DNA from: Syntrophaceae bacterium UBA2188
GTDB taxonomy: Bacteria > Desulfobacterota > BSN033 > UBA1163
Direction of reading: 5' to 3'
DNA: 64,000 nt
NCBI GenBank assembly: GCA_002327985.1
Contig: DCVM01000058.1
Span: forward strand, 48,534-112,533
Positions 1 through 8,782 of this stretch are shown piece by piece. Made by a program: the position numbers and the translations under genes. Numbering within the stretch: the stretch's first letter is position 1; every line of letters starts with the position of its first letter. The notes under the pieces are model-generated. The model saw nothing but the letters and a program-made list of their open reading frames with translations, was not told the origin of the DNA and ran no database searches.

Positions 1-635
1 TTGGTGAAATTTCCTACAACCGTCGCCGCGGCGTCAGCCAGTGAAGCCTTCTCCGCAAGCACGGTTGCGGCTGAGGCAATCCCTTTGGTGAAACTCCTTC
101 CTCCCAGTCCACTCGTAGCTACTCCACCTATCCCCATGGTGGAATCAATTGAAAGGAGATAAATAGGTTGCTTTGCATCGATCTCTGTTTTTACTCCTAC
201 TTTTGCCACCTCCTTTTCTCTCAATCGGATGGCAACATCTCCTCCATTATCCACAATGATTTTTGTTCCCCCTTGACTGAACATAAAATCAGCCACCACA
301 TCAGAGGCCGTTCCGGCAACGGCAGATAGAGGAGTTAAATCCGGTTCTTCCATTTTCTTTGTGGCTTCAATCATCCTTCGAACTACATCAGGGAACTCCT
401 CCTCGATTTCCAACTCCTGTGATTTCCTTTTTATTATCGGAAGACACTTTGCTAAATCCTCAAGAACCCCCATAGCGAAACGAGCCCCTTCTTCTGCCAA
501 TGTAACAAGAGGTTTTCCATTTTCTGAGGCATTGATGAACATATGCATGGGACCATAATCCACAAGGACAATCCCATTGTGTAAAACTTGAATAGGATCA
601 TGGGTATATATTTTTTCGGCCAATTGCATAATCAT
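1..635 (-). CDS. UPF0280 family protein (ApbE superfamily), 3' end beyond window
   Basis: The first 211 residues of a minus-strand protein are visible; the C-terminus lies before base 1. The start used is the ATG at 635-633, which is followed two codons later by another ATG; a TAA lies in frame six codons upstream. The sequence shows GLGGRSFTKGIASAATVLA and then ADAAATVVGN, which are typical of UPF0280 (COG2122). The ADAxAT element recalls the same element in ApbE flavin transferases. The biochemical role of UPF0280 is not established as far as I know. It is the last visible gene of the nicotinate-type operon, directly downstream of a 6-hydroxynicotinate reductase. That reductase carries covalent flavin in E. 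barkeri, so a role in attaching it is an attractive inference (see findings). Confidence 0.85.
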   Translation of the reverse strand, partial: MIMQLAEKIYTHDPIQVLHNGIVLVDYGPMHMFINASENGKPLVTLAEEGARFAMGVLEDLAKCLPIIKRKSQELEIEEEFPDVVRRMIEATKKMEEPDLTPLSAVAGTASDVVADFMFSQGGTKIIVDNGGDVAIRLREKEVAKVGVKTEIDAKQPIYLLSIDSTMGIGGVATSGLGGRSFTKGIASAATVLAEKASLADAAATVVGNFT

Positions 636-687
636 ATCAGCCAAACCACATTAGCTGTGGAAATACACTTTTTAAAATCCCTCCCCA

Positions 688-737
688 CCTCCCTTTGCTA
701 AAGGGAGGAGAAAATTCACCCTCTTTAATAAAGGGGG
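688..737. repeat. Two adjacent short hairpins between hnr and the UPF0280 gene
   Basis: The 141-base gap holds CCTCCCTTT-GCT-AAAGGGAGG at 688-708 (9-bp perfect stem) and CCCTCTTT-AAT-AAAGGGGGG at about 719-737. Neither is followed by a clear T-run in the direction of transcription. They may be a dispersed repeat that also weakens read-through into the UPF0280 gene. No gene lies in the gap. Confidence 0.6.
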
Positions 738-776
738 GACAAGTGGTGATTATGTTTGAATATTGGTCATTGAAAT

Positions 777-2333
777 TTATTTGGGTATTGATGCTTGGGG
801 TTTGGTGCTTCTTCCTATCTCCTTCAATACTTGCTTCAGCTTCCGTATCTTCTCTTGATGGCCGCCCATTTCCAAATATTCTTTCAATCTCATTGTATAT
901 TCGAGGGGAACAACGGTGGCTGGAGTGGGAACATAGGTAAAAGCCCTGACCATAACCTTTTCAACGTCCACCAAGAAAGTGATTCCTCCCCCCGGAAGGA
1001 TGTAGGTCGGTGCTCCGCCTACAGTCAATTTCGCCCGATTTTGATGAATGGCTTGGTTGAGTTTAACAGGAACCTTGGTGACCCCTGCTCTTGCGCTTCC
1101 GCCCGAGCCACCAACAAAAACGGCTGAAACCCTTGACGCCTGACAGTTGGAAGCAATCATATCCACTGCTATTTTCGCCTTGGGAGTTAATTCAATTTGA
1201 GTAAACTTTCCATCCTTTCCCAGACGAAACATAACAGCTCTCTCTGCGGTCGTCTCGGTGATTAGAACCGTCGTCCCAGATTTAGCAATCTTCGTATCGA
1301 ATCCTTCAATAATTTGAATGGGGTCTTCAATGGGTGTACCTCCCCAACCCCGGCCAGGCTCACCGAAATATCTGCCTGGGGTGGATTTTCTTGCCTTTAA
1401 CTTGATCCCACTATATTTTGCCCCCAGCTCTCTTCCTGCCGCATGCTCTGTAAATTGCCCAATCAGGTGAGCATCGAGGACAATCACTTCGTCTGCTGCA
1501 TCTAAAAAATACCTTCCGAAAAGCCCCATGGAGGCACTGCCACACCCTACCCTCATCCTCCTTCCCGTCTCACCATCAATGATCGGGGGTTTAGCCACCT
1601 GGAGAACCAGCTCAGCACCCTCCTCGACATTAAGATGAACCTCTTTCCTATTCGCAATGTCAACAATGAGTCTCGCCACAGCAATGCCATCCTTGCCTGT
1701 TAAAAGATTGACTCCTCCCAGGGAAAGAATTTTTGAACCATATTCCTCTGTGCAGAGATGACCCACCTTCTTTTTCCCGATCCGAATGGGCGCACCTTCG
1801 TTCCCCATATGGAGATCTGTATCGACCTTCACCTTGATACCACTGTAGCTCAACGGCGCCTCTGTGACAACGGTGACCACATCGATTCCCTTCAACCGGG
1901 ATTGGACAATATACGGGGCGGGTTTGGTATCCGGATAAGTAGTTCCAGCTCCAATACCTGTAATCAACGGCCGACGAATGACCTCCTCATGATCTTCACC
2001 GACAATCTCCCTCACATCTTCATAAGGTTGAAGCGGGATATTCCGGACGAGTTCTCCATCTCGATTGACAAACCGTTGACAGGCTCCCGTATTGCCGACC
2101 TTGATCGTGCAGTTGATTGGGCACGATGGGCACTGAATGCCCCTTTCTTTCGGCCCTGGCTCAGCTCCGATGGCTTCTTTGGGACAGACCTTGGTGCAAG
2201 CCTGACAGTCGACACAGATTTCAGAAATGGATGCTTTTTTATCTTTCCTCTCTAGCGCCATAGATATGGCCCCGAGGGGACAAACCTCCATACATAAGCC
2301 ACATCCAATACAGGTCTCCCAATCAACTATCAT
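777..2333 (-). CDS. hnr: 6-hydroxynicotinate reductase
   Basis: This 518-residue protein begins with a 2x[4Fe-4S] ferredoxin domain: CIGCGLCMEVCP (Cys 8, 11, 14, 18) and CVDCQACTKVCP (Cys 40, 43, 46, 50). Four more cysteines follow at 68, 71, 75 and 85, which could hold a third centre. The remaining ~430 residues match what I recall of the Hnr family. The E. barkeri enzyme reduces 6-hydroxynicotinate to 1,4,5,6-tetrahydro-6-oxonicotinate with ferredoxin and is reported to hold covalent flavin, one [2Fe-2S] and two [4Fe-4S] clusters. The cysteine pattern here agrees. No canonical ApbE target motif (DxxS/TGAT/S) is visible; the nearest is KSGTT at 351-355. The gene sits 17 bases after the enamidase gene, whose enzyme uses its product. 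The protein is probably cytoplasmic. Confidence 0.85.
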   Translation of the reverse strand: MIVDWETCIGCGLCMEVCPLGAISMALERKDKKASISEICVDCQACTKVCPKEAIGAEPGPKERGIQCPSCPINCTIKVGNTGACQRFVNRDGELVRNIPLQPYEDVREIVGEDHEEVIRRPLITGIGAGTTYPDTKPAPYIVQSRLKGIDVVTVVTEAPLSYSGIKVKVDTDLHMGNEGAPIRIGKKKVGHLCTEEYGSKILSLGGVNLLTGKDGIAVARLIVDIANRKEVHLNVEEGAELVLQVAKPPIIDGETGRRMRVGCGSASMGLFGRYFLDAADEVIVLDAHLIGQFTEHAAGRELGAKYSGIKLKARKSTPGRYFGEPGRGWGGTPIEDPIQIIEGFDTKIAKSGTTVLITETTAERAVMFRLGKDGKFTQIELTPKAKIAVDMIASNCQASRVSAVFVGGSGGSARAGVTKVPVKLNQAIHQNRAKLTVGGAPTYILPGGGITFLVDVEKVMVRAFTYVPTPATVVPLEYTMRLKEYLEMGGHQEKIRKLKQVLKEIGRSTKPQASIPK

Positions 2334-2350
2334 GGTTTCAGTCCTTTTAT

Positions 2351-3517
2351 TTATTGTTTACTGGTTACGACCTTCCCATTAGGTGGTGGAGTATTTCTGC
2401 TCACTCCGATCTTCATCACCCCATCAATCAACACACCTGCAATCCCTGGGATATCACCCACTTCAATAGCAGAGAGGGCATCTTTGCCAACCGATCCCAT
2501 GGGTGCATCCATAATCACCAGATCTGCTTCCTTCCCCACTTCAATGACTCCCCTATTCAATCTGTAAACTCTGGCAGTGTTGCCTGTGGCCATAGCAATG
2601 GCTTCCTCTGCTTTCACATTGCAGAGGGAGGCTAAAAAGTTAATCACCCTGAGAATGCCCAAAGGGATCACGCCCGTTCCAGAGGGAGCATCGTTACCAA
2701 TAATCATTCTTGGATAAGCCTTGACCTCTTTTACAATTTTCATCACATCTACAATCATCTTTGAGTTCCCACAGTGGGCAATTTCTAAAATCAAAGAGGT
2801 TTTTCGAATCAATTTATCTGCTTCCTGAAAAGAAATCGCCGTGGGACCTCCATTAATATGGGAGACGATATCTGGACCGGCAGCAATCACATCATCAGCA
2901 GGAACGGTTGTACTCCCAGGAATAGACGTCCCCCCGGTATGCATCATTACCACCATTCCATATTTCTTTGCCCATTTGACCATGGGGGCTGCATCCTTTG
3001 GTGTTTTGATGCCTCCCAAACCAATCTCCCCCACAACCTTCACTCCTTCTTTGGCCAATTCCTCAAAATCTTTTTCCTGCAAACCAGGCTCAAGAATGAG
3101 GCTCCCACCTAATACCTTCACCCCTGCGGGTCGAGCGCTTGCAAAGGATTTTGCAGCCAGGATCGCAAGGGCTTTTGTTCCTGCTACATCCTTAGGTCTC
3201 CCCGGGAGATGAACCTCACCTGCTGAGATAAGAGTGGTTACCCCCCCGTGAAGCGAGGATTCGATAAAATCTAACATCTTTTGCCTGGGTGTAAAATCTC
3301 CAAGAACAGGGTGGCAGTGAGAATCAATGAGTCCCGGAGTGATGGTCATCCCCCCAATGTCCAAAACCTGATCTATTCCCTTCGTGTCAAGAGCCTTCTC
3401 CTTGCCCAAAGCTTGAATCAATCCTCCATCTATAATGATGGTGTCTGCATTCAAGACAGGATTAGAAATATCCCCAGAAACCAAAGCGCCAATATTCTTA
3501 ATCATCAGTTTAGCCAT
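2351..3517 (-). CDS. ena: enamidase
   Basis: This 388-residue amidohydrolase closely resembles the E. barkeri enamidase as I recall it: a similar N-terminus (MIKNIG...SGDI), the metal motif DSHCHP (His 67 and His 69), VGEIGLG, MMHTGGTSIPGS, SHINGGPTAIS, GNDAPSGTGVIPLGILR and a C-terminal SRNTPP. The E. barkeri enzyme is a binuclear Fe/Zn enzyme that hydrolyses 1,4,5,6-tetrahydro-6-oxonicotinate to ammonia and (S)-2-formylglutarate. Length agrees with the family. It lies between the molybdenum hydroxylase and hnr, 41 bases after the former, so the three ring-degrading activities are co-transcribed. A related cyclic amidase with another heterocyclic substrate is possible but less likely given hnr next door. 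Confidence 0.92.
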   Translation of the reverse strand: MAKLMIKNIGALVSGDISNPVLNADTIIIDGGLIQALGKEKALDTKGIDQVLDIGGMTITPGLIDSHCHPVLGDFTPRQKMLDFIESSLHGGVTTLISAGEVHLPGRPKDVAGTKALAILAAKSFASARPAGVKVLGGSLILEPGLQEKDFEELAKEGVKVVGEIGLGGIKTPKDAAPMVKWAKKYGMVVMMHTGGTSIPGSTTVPADDVIAAGPDIVSHINGGPTAISFQEADKLIRKTSLILEIAHCGNSKMIVDVMKIVKEVKAYPRMIIGNDAPSGTGVIPLGILRVINFLASLCNVKAEEAIAMATGNTARVYRLNRGVIEVGKEADLVIMDAPMGSVGKDALSAIEVGDIPGIAGVLIDGVMKIGVSRNTPPPNGKVVTSKQ

Positions 3518-3558
3518 TTAAAACCTCCCCATATCGCTATGCGCATAGCGCTAAGCGC

Positions 3559-5799
3559 TTAGCGTTGTTTACTTTTATGAATCGCTTCCAACACTCGTTC
3601 CAAGTTTGCTGGCAAATGGTAAATTCTCTCCCCAATGGCATCTGCAATCGCATTCAGGATCGCTGGGGCAGAGGGAATAAGGGCTGGTTCTCCAACCCCT
3701 TTCGCTCCAAAGGGACCGGTGGGTTCTTTCTCTTCAACGACAATCGGGATCACTTCCGGAACGTCCTTAGAAGTCGGGATGAGATAATTGACAAAAGAGG
3801 TTGTCTTTCCCGGAATGAATTCCTCCATCAAGGCAAAACCCGTACCCATGGCGACACCACCCATAATCTGACCCATCACATTTTTTGGATGAATGGCTTT
3901 ACCCACATCATGGCTGGCAACCATCCGATTGACCCTCACCTTACCCGTTTCTAAATCCACCTCCACTTCTGCTAAATGAGTGGCAAAGGCATAAGTCGCA
4001 TAAGGAGCTCCCTGCCCGGTTTCAGGATCAAGCCGGGTCGTCTCAGGATCGAAATACCCTTCTCCTCTTATCACCCTTCCACACCTTTTTGCTATCTCTT
4101 TAATTGGAATAGATGTCGTTAAGCAGGTCCTCGATTTGACCTTCCCCTCTTCATAAAAAAGGTCCTTTTCATCAATGCTTAATAGCTGACTTGCTTCTCC
4201 GATGGCAACCTCTTTCAAATTTTTAATGGCATTAAGGATGGCATTTCCGGAAATATAAGTCTGGCGACTCGCTGAGGTTGCACCTGCATCGGTGGTTATA
4301 GCTGTATCCGCCCGAATCAGACGGAAATCTTTTAAAGAAACCCCTATTGTTTCAGAAGCAATTTGAAGAAGGATTGTATCAGACCCCTGCCCGATATCTG
4401 CCACCCCTGTAAAAAGTCGAATCTCTCCATTTGGATCAACCTCTACCTGGGCAGTCGAAGGGTTGGCAATCCCTGTATTTCCCACTCCATACCACATCGA
4501 ACCAATCCCAATGCCTTTTTTAATAAAGGGTCTTTTTGGATTGTTTTTAGAGAAGAACCCTCGCTCCCTCCACTCTTTTACCTTGTTTAAGGTCTCCCCT
4601 ATTCCAACACTGGCCATCAACGTTTGACCCGTCGCTGTTTCAGATCCCACACGGAGGCAATTTTTAAGACGAATCTCTATTGGGTCCATGTTCAAGGCCT
4701 GGGCGAGGAGATCCATCTGTGACTCGTGGGCGAAGGCCATCTGGGGAACTCCAAAACCGCGCATCGCACCAGACCATGAATTATTGGTATAGACCATCCG
4801 GCTTCTAACCTTTACGTTGGGCACCTGGTAAGGGCCTGTGGCATGGACAGCAGATCGGATGGCTACAGTGGAACCGTAAGAAGCGTAGGCACCCGTATCT
4901 CCCAGGATGTCAACCTCCACAGCGGAAAGGGTCCCATCCCTCTTTGCGCCGCTTTTATATCGAATCTTCAAAGGATGACGTTTAGAGGTAATCTGGAAAA
5001 CTTCCTCCCTCGAGTAAATAATCTTCACTGGCCTTTTCAGATGAAAAACGGCCAGGGCCAGTAAACACTGGACAGTGATGTCTAATCTTCCCCCAAACCC
5101 TCCGCCCGTAACAGACTGAATGATTCTCACCTGATCCAACGGCAAAGAGAGAACAGAAGCCACCTCTTTCTGATCGTAATGGACATTCTGGGTGGGGCAA
5201 ACTACCGTAATTCTTCCTTGCTCATCCAGGTAGGAAATCCCTGCATCGGGCTCTAAATAAGCGTGATCCACCCAAGTGGTCGTATAGGTTTCTTCGACAA
5301 TGACATCCGCTTCTTTAAATCCTCTCGGGCTATCTCCTTTTATCACATGAAATTCGAGAAGCAGATTTCCTTTATCATGAATCAGAGGAGCATAAGGCTG
5401 GAGGGCTTCTTCTGGTTGGAAAACGGCAGGGAGATCTTCATAGATAACTCTCAATTTCTTCGTTGCCTGTTCTGCAAACTCCTCTCCATTGGCCACCACC
5501 AATGCAACGGGATCTCCGATATATCTCACCCGGTCTGAGGCTAAAATGGGCTGATCCTTGGTAATGGTTCCAACCAGATTTTTCCCGGGAATATCTTTGG
5601 CTATGAAGATTTTCTCCACACCTGGAACTCGAAGGGCTTCATCCATTTCGATTCTTACAATTTTGGCATGAGGTTTTGGACTGCGGAGGACTTTAAGGAA
5701 AAGGAGTTCCCCTGTAGGCAAATCTGCCCCATACTTCGCTTCACCCAAGGCCTTCTCTAAAACATCCACTTTGGGAACTTCAATCCCTACCTGTCTCAT
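3559..5799 (-). CDS. molybdenum hydroxylase large subunit (xanthine dehydrogenase family; probably nicotinate hydroxylase)
   Basis: The 746-residue protein is a complete molybdopterin-binding subunit of the xanthine dehydrogenase/aldehyde oxidase family. It has the N-terminal aldehyde-oxidase a/b hammerhead region (residues ~15-125), the molybdopterin motif GGGFGGR near residue 235, and the C-terminal GAKGVGEP whose Glu is the catalytic base in this family. Context suggests hydroxylation of nicotinate at C6. In E. barkeri nicotinate dehydrogenase the equivalent is split into two subunits, NdhL and NdhM; here it is one chain. It shares an ATGA overlap with the FAD-subunit gene, so the two are translationally coupled. 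Substrate is inferred from the neighbours only. Confidence 0.88.
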   Translation of the reverse strand: MRQVGIEVPKVDVLEKALGEAKYGADLPTGELLFLKVLRSPKPHAKIVRIEMDEALRVPGVEKIFIAKDIPGKNLVGTITKDQPILASDRVRYIGDPVALVVANGEEFAEQATKKLRVIYEDLPAVFQPEEALQPYAPLIHDKGNLLLEFHVIKGDSPRGFKEADVIVEETYTTTWVDHAYLEPDAGISYLDEQGRITVVCPTQNVHYDQKEVASVLSLPLDQVRIIQSVTGGGFGGRLDITVQCLLALAVFHLKRPVKIIYSREEVFQITSKRHPLKIRYKSGAKRDGTLSAVEVDILGDTGAYASYGSTVAIRSAVHATGPYQVPNVKVRSRMVYTNNSWSGAMRGFGVPQMAFAHESQMDLLAQALNMDPIEIRLKNCLRVGSETATGQTLMASVGIGETLNKVKEWRERGFFSKNNPKRPFIKKGIGIGSMWYGVGNTGIANPSTAQVEVDPNGEIRLFTGVADIGQGSDTILLQIASETIGVSLKDFRLIRADTAITTDAGATSASRQTYISGNAILNAIKNLKEVAIGEASQLLSIDEKDLFYEEGKVKSRTCLTTSIPIKEIAKRCGRVIRGEGYFDPETTRLDPETGQGAPYATYAFATHLAEVEVDLETGKVRVNRMVASHDVGKAIHPKNVMGQIMGGVAMGTGFALMEEFIPGKTTSFVNYLIPTSKDVPEVIPIVVEEKEPTGPFGAKGVGEPALIPSAPAILNAIADAIGERIYHLPANLERVLEAIHKSKQR

Positions 5800-6659
5800 G
5801 CCTGTTCTTCCAGGGCCTTTCTCATCGCTCTAATAAAAAGGGCTTCCACCACTGGCTTTTTATAGGAGGTGGTGGGCCGGATTCCACTTTGGGAAATCAT
5901 CTTCTCAGAAACCTTGTGTGAAGCTTTTTGAAAAGATGCTTCATCCAGTGGTTTTCCTTTTAAAAAAGTTTCTGCCTCTAACATCCTTTGAGGAGTGGGT
6001 GTCACTGATCCGACTGCGATGCGAATATCCTCTATTTTGCCTCTTTCTATCTGAAAGACAACGGCCACACTCATCCTGGCAATGGCCATGGCCTCCCTTC
6101 TGGCAAGTCGAACAAAGCTGCTTCTCATATCGGAAGGAAGTTTTAGAAATATGACTTGGGTCAGAAGTTCATAGGGTTTTAAATTCGTTTCATAGGGACC
6201 TTTAAATAGTTGATAAAGTGGAACCTGCCTTTCACCTTCCTTGGACACCACCCTTCCCATCGCATTCAATACCATGAGAGGGGGAATGGTATCTGCTGCG
6301 GGAGAAGCATTGATGATATTCCCACCAATCGTTCCAAGATTTCTGACCTGTGGAGAACCAATCTCCGAAGCTGCGTCGGATAAAACTTTTCCATATTTTT
6401 TCACCCAAGAAGACGAAGCCAGTTCAGAATGAGTAATGGCAGCGCCAATCGAAAGGACACCATTCATTTCCCCAATCTTCCGAAGTTCTTCTATTCTTGT
6501 GATGTCGATGATGACCTGAGGGCTCTGATCCCCATTGCGGAGACCGATCACCAAATCTGTTCCTCCGGCAATGATCTTTGATTTCCCCTCAGCCTGCCAC
6601 AACAAATCGCAGGCCTCTTCAATGGTCTTTGGAATTTTATATTCAAAAGGAGGAATCAT
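5796..6659 (-). CDS. molybdenum hydroxylase FAD subunit (CoxM/NdhF type)
   Basis: The 287-residue protein has the two FAD motifs of the CoxM/XdhB family: IIAGGTDLVIGLRNG near residue 30 and TIGGNIINASPAADTIPP near residue 110. The C-terminal CO-dehydrogenase-flavoprotein domain follows. Its role is to pass electrons from the 2Fe-2S centres to an external acceptor. Its stop codon overlaps the start of the molybdopterin subunit by four bases. Length is normal for the family (about 280-290). Confidence 0.92.
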   Translation of the reverse strand: MIPPFEYKIPKTIEEACDLLWQAEGKSKIIAGGTDLVIGLRNGDQSPQVIIDITRIEELRKIGEMNGVLSIGAAITHSELASSSWVKKYGKVLSDAASEIGSPQVRNLGTIGGNIINASPAADTIPPLMVLNAMGRVVSKEGERQVPLYQLFKGPYETNLKPYELLTQVIFLKLPSDMRSSFVRLARREAMAIARMSVAVVFQIERGKIEDIRIAVGSVTPTPQRMLEAETFLKGKPLDEASFQKASHKVSEKMISQSGIRPTTSYKKPVVEALFIRAMRKALEEQA

Positions 6660-6713
6660 ATGATCCTACTTAATGTTGGAGGAAAGAGGAGCACTTTGTT
6701 TGAGGTAAAAAAT

Positions 6714-6762
6714 TTTTGCCTCTTGCCTCAAATCCTCCGAAGAAGAACGATCCTCAAACCTC
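6714..6762. repeat. dispersed GAGG/CCTC repeat, copy 1
   Basis: This stretch reads TTGCCTCTTGCCTCAAATCC and then ...ACGATCCTCAAACCTC. It resembles 13329-13371 (TTGGCCTCTTCCCTCAAGTC and then ...ACGATCCTCAAGGCCTC). It fills the only sizeable gap within the hydroxylase genes and runs into the last codons of the 2Fe-2S subunit gene, which may have recruited the repeat as its C-terminal end. Confidence 0.5.
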
Positions 6763-7206
6763 TGACGCTTTTGCTATCGCTTCGATGATTTGATGATACC
6801 CTGTACACCGGCAGAGATGTCCTGAGATCGCCTCCTTGATTTCCTCTATGGTGGGATTCGAATTTTTTCCCAATAATGCCTTTGAAGACATCAATATCCC
6901 CGGGGTGCAAAAACCACACTGAATCGCTCCATGGTCGATAAACGATTTTTGTAATGGATGAAGAGACTCTTGACTTCCAAGGCTCTCTACTGTCTCGACT
7001 TTCCTCCCTTCAACTTTTGGAGCCAAGATCAGACAGGCATTGACAGGCATTCCATCCAATAATACGGTGCAGGCCCCGCATTCACCAATTCCACAACCCT
7101 CTTTCGTGCCGGTAAGTCCAAGTTTATCTCGAAGGAGCTTTAGAAGGGTCCAGTGAGGAGGCACCTCCACCTGAATTTCTTCTCCATTTAAAATAAACTT
7201 AATCAT
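6754..7206 (-). CDS. molybdenum hydroxylase 2Fe-2S subunit (CoxS/NdhS type)
   Basis: The protein (150 residues) has the plant-type ferredoxin motif CGIGECGACTVLLDG and the second cluster motif CGFCTPG...HLCRCTGY, together the two [2Fe-2S] clusters of this subunit. The ATG at 7206 is preferred because AAGGTGG lies five bases upstream and because it overlaps the aldehyde dehydrogenase stop (TAATG), which implies coupling. A GTG three codons upstream (7215) is the alternative. Order small-medium-large with the medium and large genes downstream is common in this family. Confidence 0.92.
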   Translation of the reverse strand: MIKFILNGEEIQVEVPPHWTLLKLLRDKLGLTGTKEGCGIGECGACTVLLDGMPVNACLILAPKVEGRKVETVESLGSQESLHPLQKSFIDHGAIQCGFCTPGILMSSKALLGKNSNPTIEEIKEAISGHLCRCTGYHQIIEAIAKASEV

Positions 7207-8690
7207 TAAATCCACCTTGTGACGACAGTCTTCTCGTCCATAAACATCCTCATCGAGGCCATCCTCGATTTGGCTGTCCCAACAAAGGATTCCCTTCTCG
7301 ATCCAAGCGGAAAGAAGGCATAGGGTTGTGCCACACCTACATTGACACCCACATTACCTACATTGACCTCCCTAATGAATTTACGGGCAATCCTGCCATC
7401 TCTTGTCATAATACATGCTGTATGACCGAGATTAGTTTTTGTATTAATCCACTCGATAACCTGGTCAAGACGTTCACCTCTGATCAAAGCGGCGACTGGG
7501 CCGAAAGCCTCCTCTTTCGCCATAGGCATATCCACATTTACCTCTCCAAGGATCGTGGGACCGAGAAAATAACCCTTTGGGTAATCCTTTACCTTAACGC
7601 CCCTTCCATCAAGAACCATCTTGGCTCCTTCAGACAAGGATTTCTCGATCCATCCAACTACCTTCTCCTTTCCTGCCTGGGTTGTCATGGGCCCTAACTC
7701 GATCTCCGTATCCAGTCCATAACCCAGCTTCATTTTCGCGGCAGCTTCTTTAAACTTTACTTTAACCTCATCATAGATATCACCCATGACAACAATGTTA
7801 TCGACTCCCAAACAGCGCTGCCCTGACATCCCAAAACAGCCTCTGAGCAGCCATTGAATTCCAGAATTGAGATCAGCATCGGGCATGATCACAACGTGGT
7901 TCTTACCGTTCCCATTAATGGAAGAAGTTTTCCCAAGCTTGCCACAAAGCTCGAAAAGCTCCCAGCCTGCCCGATTGGACCCTATAAAACCCACACCTTT
8001 CACTTCTGGTTGGGATAATATCTCTTTATTGATCGTCCTTCCTCCATGGATCAAATTTAAAACACCAGGTGGAAAACCTGCTTCTTGAGCTACTTTGCAG
8101 ATGGCCTCTGCCGCAACCGGGCACTGCCTACTGGGACTGACCACCATGGTACACCCAGCCGCAAGACCGTATGGAACAAAAGATGACCAAGCATGCATTG
8201 GAATATTGCCTGGCGTAATGATCAGGAAAGCACCCAGAGGTTCCCAGATGAGGTACTGATCGATGCCGTCTGCGACTTGATCCATGTGTTCATTCCTTTG
8301 GGTCAACCCATAAACAGCAGAACAAGCAGACTCGATATTCTCAATGACCCTTCTCACCGATCCTCTTGCCTCTTCGATCGTCCGACCATGATCCTGAACA
8401 AGGATTCGTGAAAGTTCTTCAAAATGTTCTTCAAATTTTCCCCTCATATCGAAAAGAAGGCGGGCCCGATCTCGAAGAGGCACATTTTTCCATCCCTCAA
8501 ATGCCCTTTGAGCTGCCACCACTGCAGCTCGCGCTTCTTCTCTTGTAGCTTCTGGGAATTCCGAAATCACTTCCCCTGTGGCTGGGTTAGGATTTTGATG
8601 GAGAATAATGGATTTCGCCTCCACCCATTTCCCATCGATAAAAAATCTTTGCTTTCCATAATGATTCTTAACTTCCGGTAGCATGGCCAT
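7206..8690 (-). CDS. CoA-acylating (methyl)malonate-semialdehyde dehydrogenase-type aldehyde dehydrogenase
   Basis: This 494-residue aldehyde dehydrogenase has the catalytic cysteine in GQRCLG (Cys 293). The stretch GKNHVVIMPDA near 262-272 stands where most family members carry the general-base Glu. A KNH element with GQRC is characteristic of methylmalonate-semialdehyde dehydrogenases (MmsA/IolA), which oxidise a 3-oxo acid to acyl-CoA and lose CO2. 2-Formylglutarate, the enamidase product, is itself a substituted malonate semialdehyde, so oxidation to glutaryl-CoA plus CO2 is chemically plausible. A good ribosome site (AAAAGGAGAGG) precedes the ATG. It lies between the transporter and the hydroxylase genes. 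The family call is firm; the substrate is inference. Confidence 0.88.
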   Translation of the reverse strand: MAMLPEVKNHYGKQRFFIDGKWVEAKSIILHQNPNPATGEVISEFPEATREEARAAVVAAQRAFEGWKNVPLRDRARLLFDMRGKFEEHFEELSRILVQDHGRTIEEARGSVRRVIENIESACSAVYGLTQRNEHMDQVADGIDQYLIWEPLGAFLIITPGNIPMHAWSSFVPYGLAAGCTMVVSPSRQCPVAAEAICKVAQEAGFPPGVLNLIHGGRTINKEILSQPEVKGVGFIGSNRAGWELFELCGKLGKTSSINGNGKNHVVIMPDADLNSGIQWLLRGCFGMSGQRCLGVDNIVVMGDIYDEVKVKFKEAAAKMKLGYGLDTEIELGPMTTQAGKEKVVGWIEKSLSEGAKMVLDGRGVKVKDYPKGYFLGPTILGEVNVDMPMAKEEAFGPVAALIRGERLDQVIEWINTKTNLGHTACIMTRDGRIARKFIREVNVGNVGVNVGVAQPYAFFPLGSRRESFVGTAKSRMASMRMFMDEKTVVTRWI

Positions 8691-8782
8691 ATGTTACCTC
8701 TCCTTTTGATTGAATATTTTCTTCCCTCTTCCTTTCCTCCTCCTCTTGAGTGATAAGGTGGGGATGATGGCAAATATTAAAG

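Noticed and set aside
695..940. 81-codon plus-strand frame with a hydrophobic start
   Set aside because: It overlaps the 3' end of hnr on the other strand and begins inside the hairpin repeats; no support beyond openness.
1758..2255. Open frame of 165 codons on the plus strand inside hnr
   Set aside because: It is antisense to a well-supported gene, has no ribosome site, and its protein shows no family features. Many similar shadow frames occur opposite the other genes.
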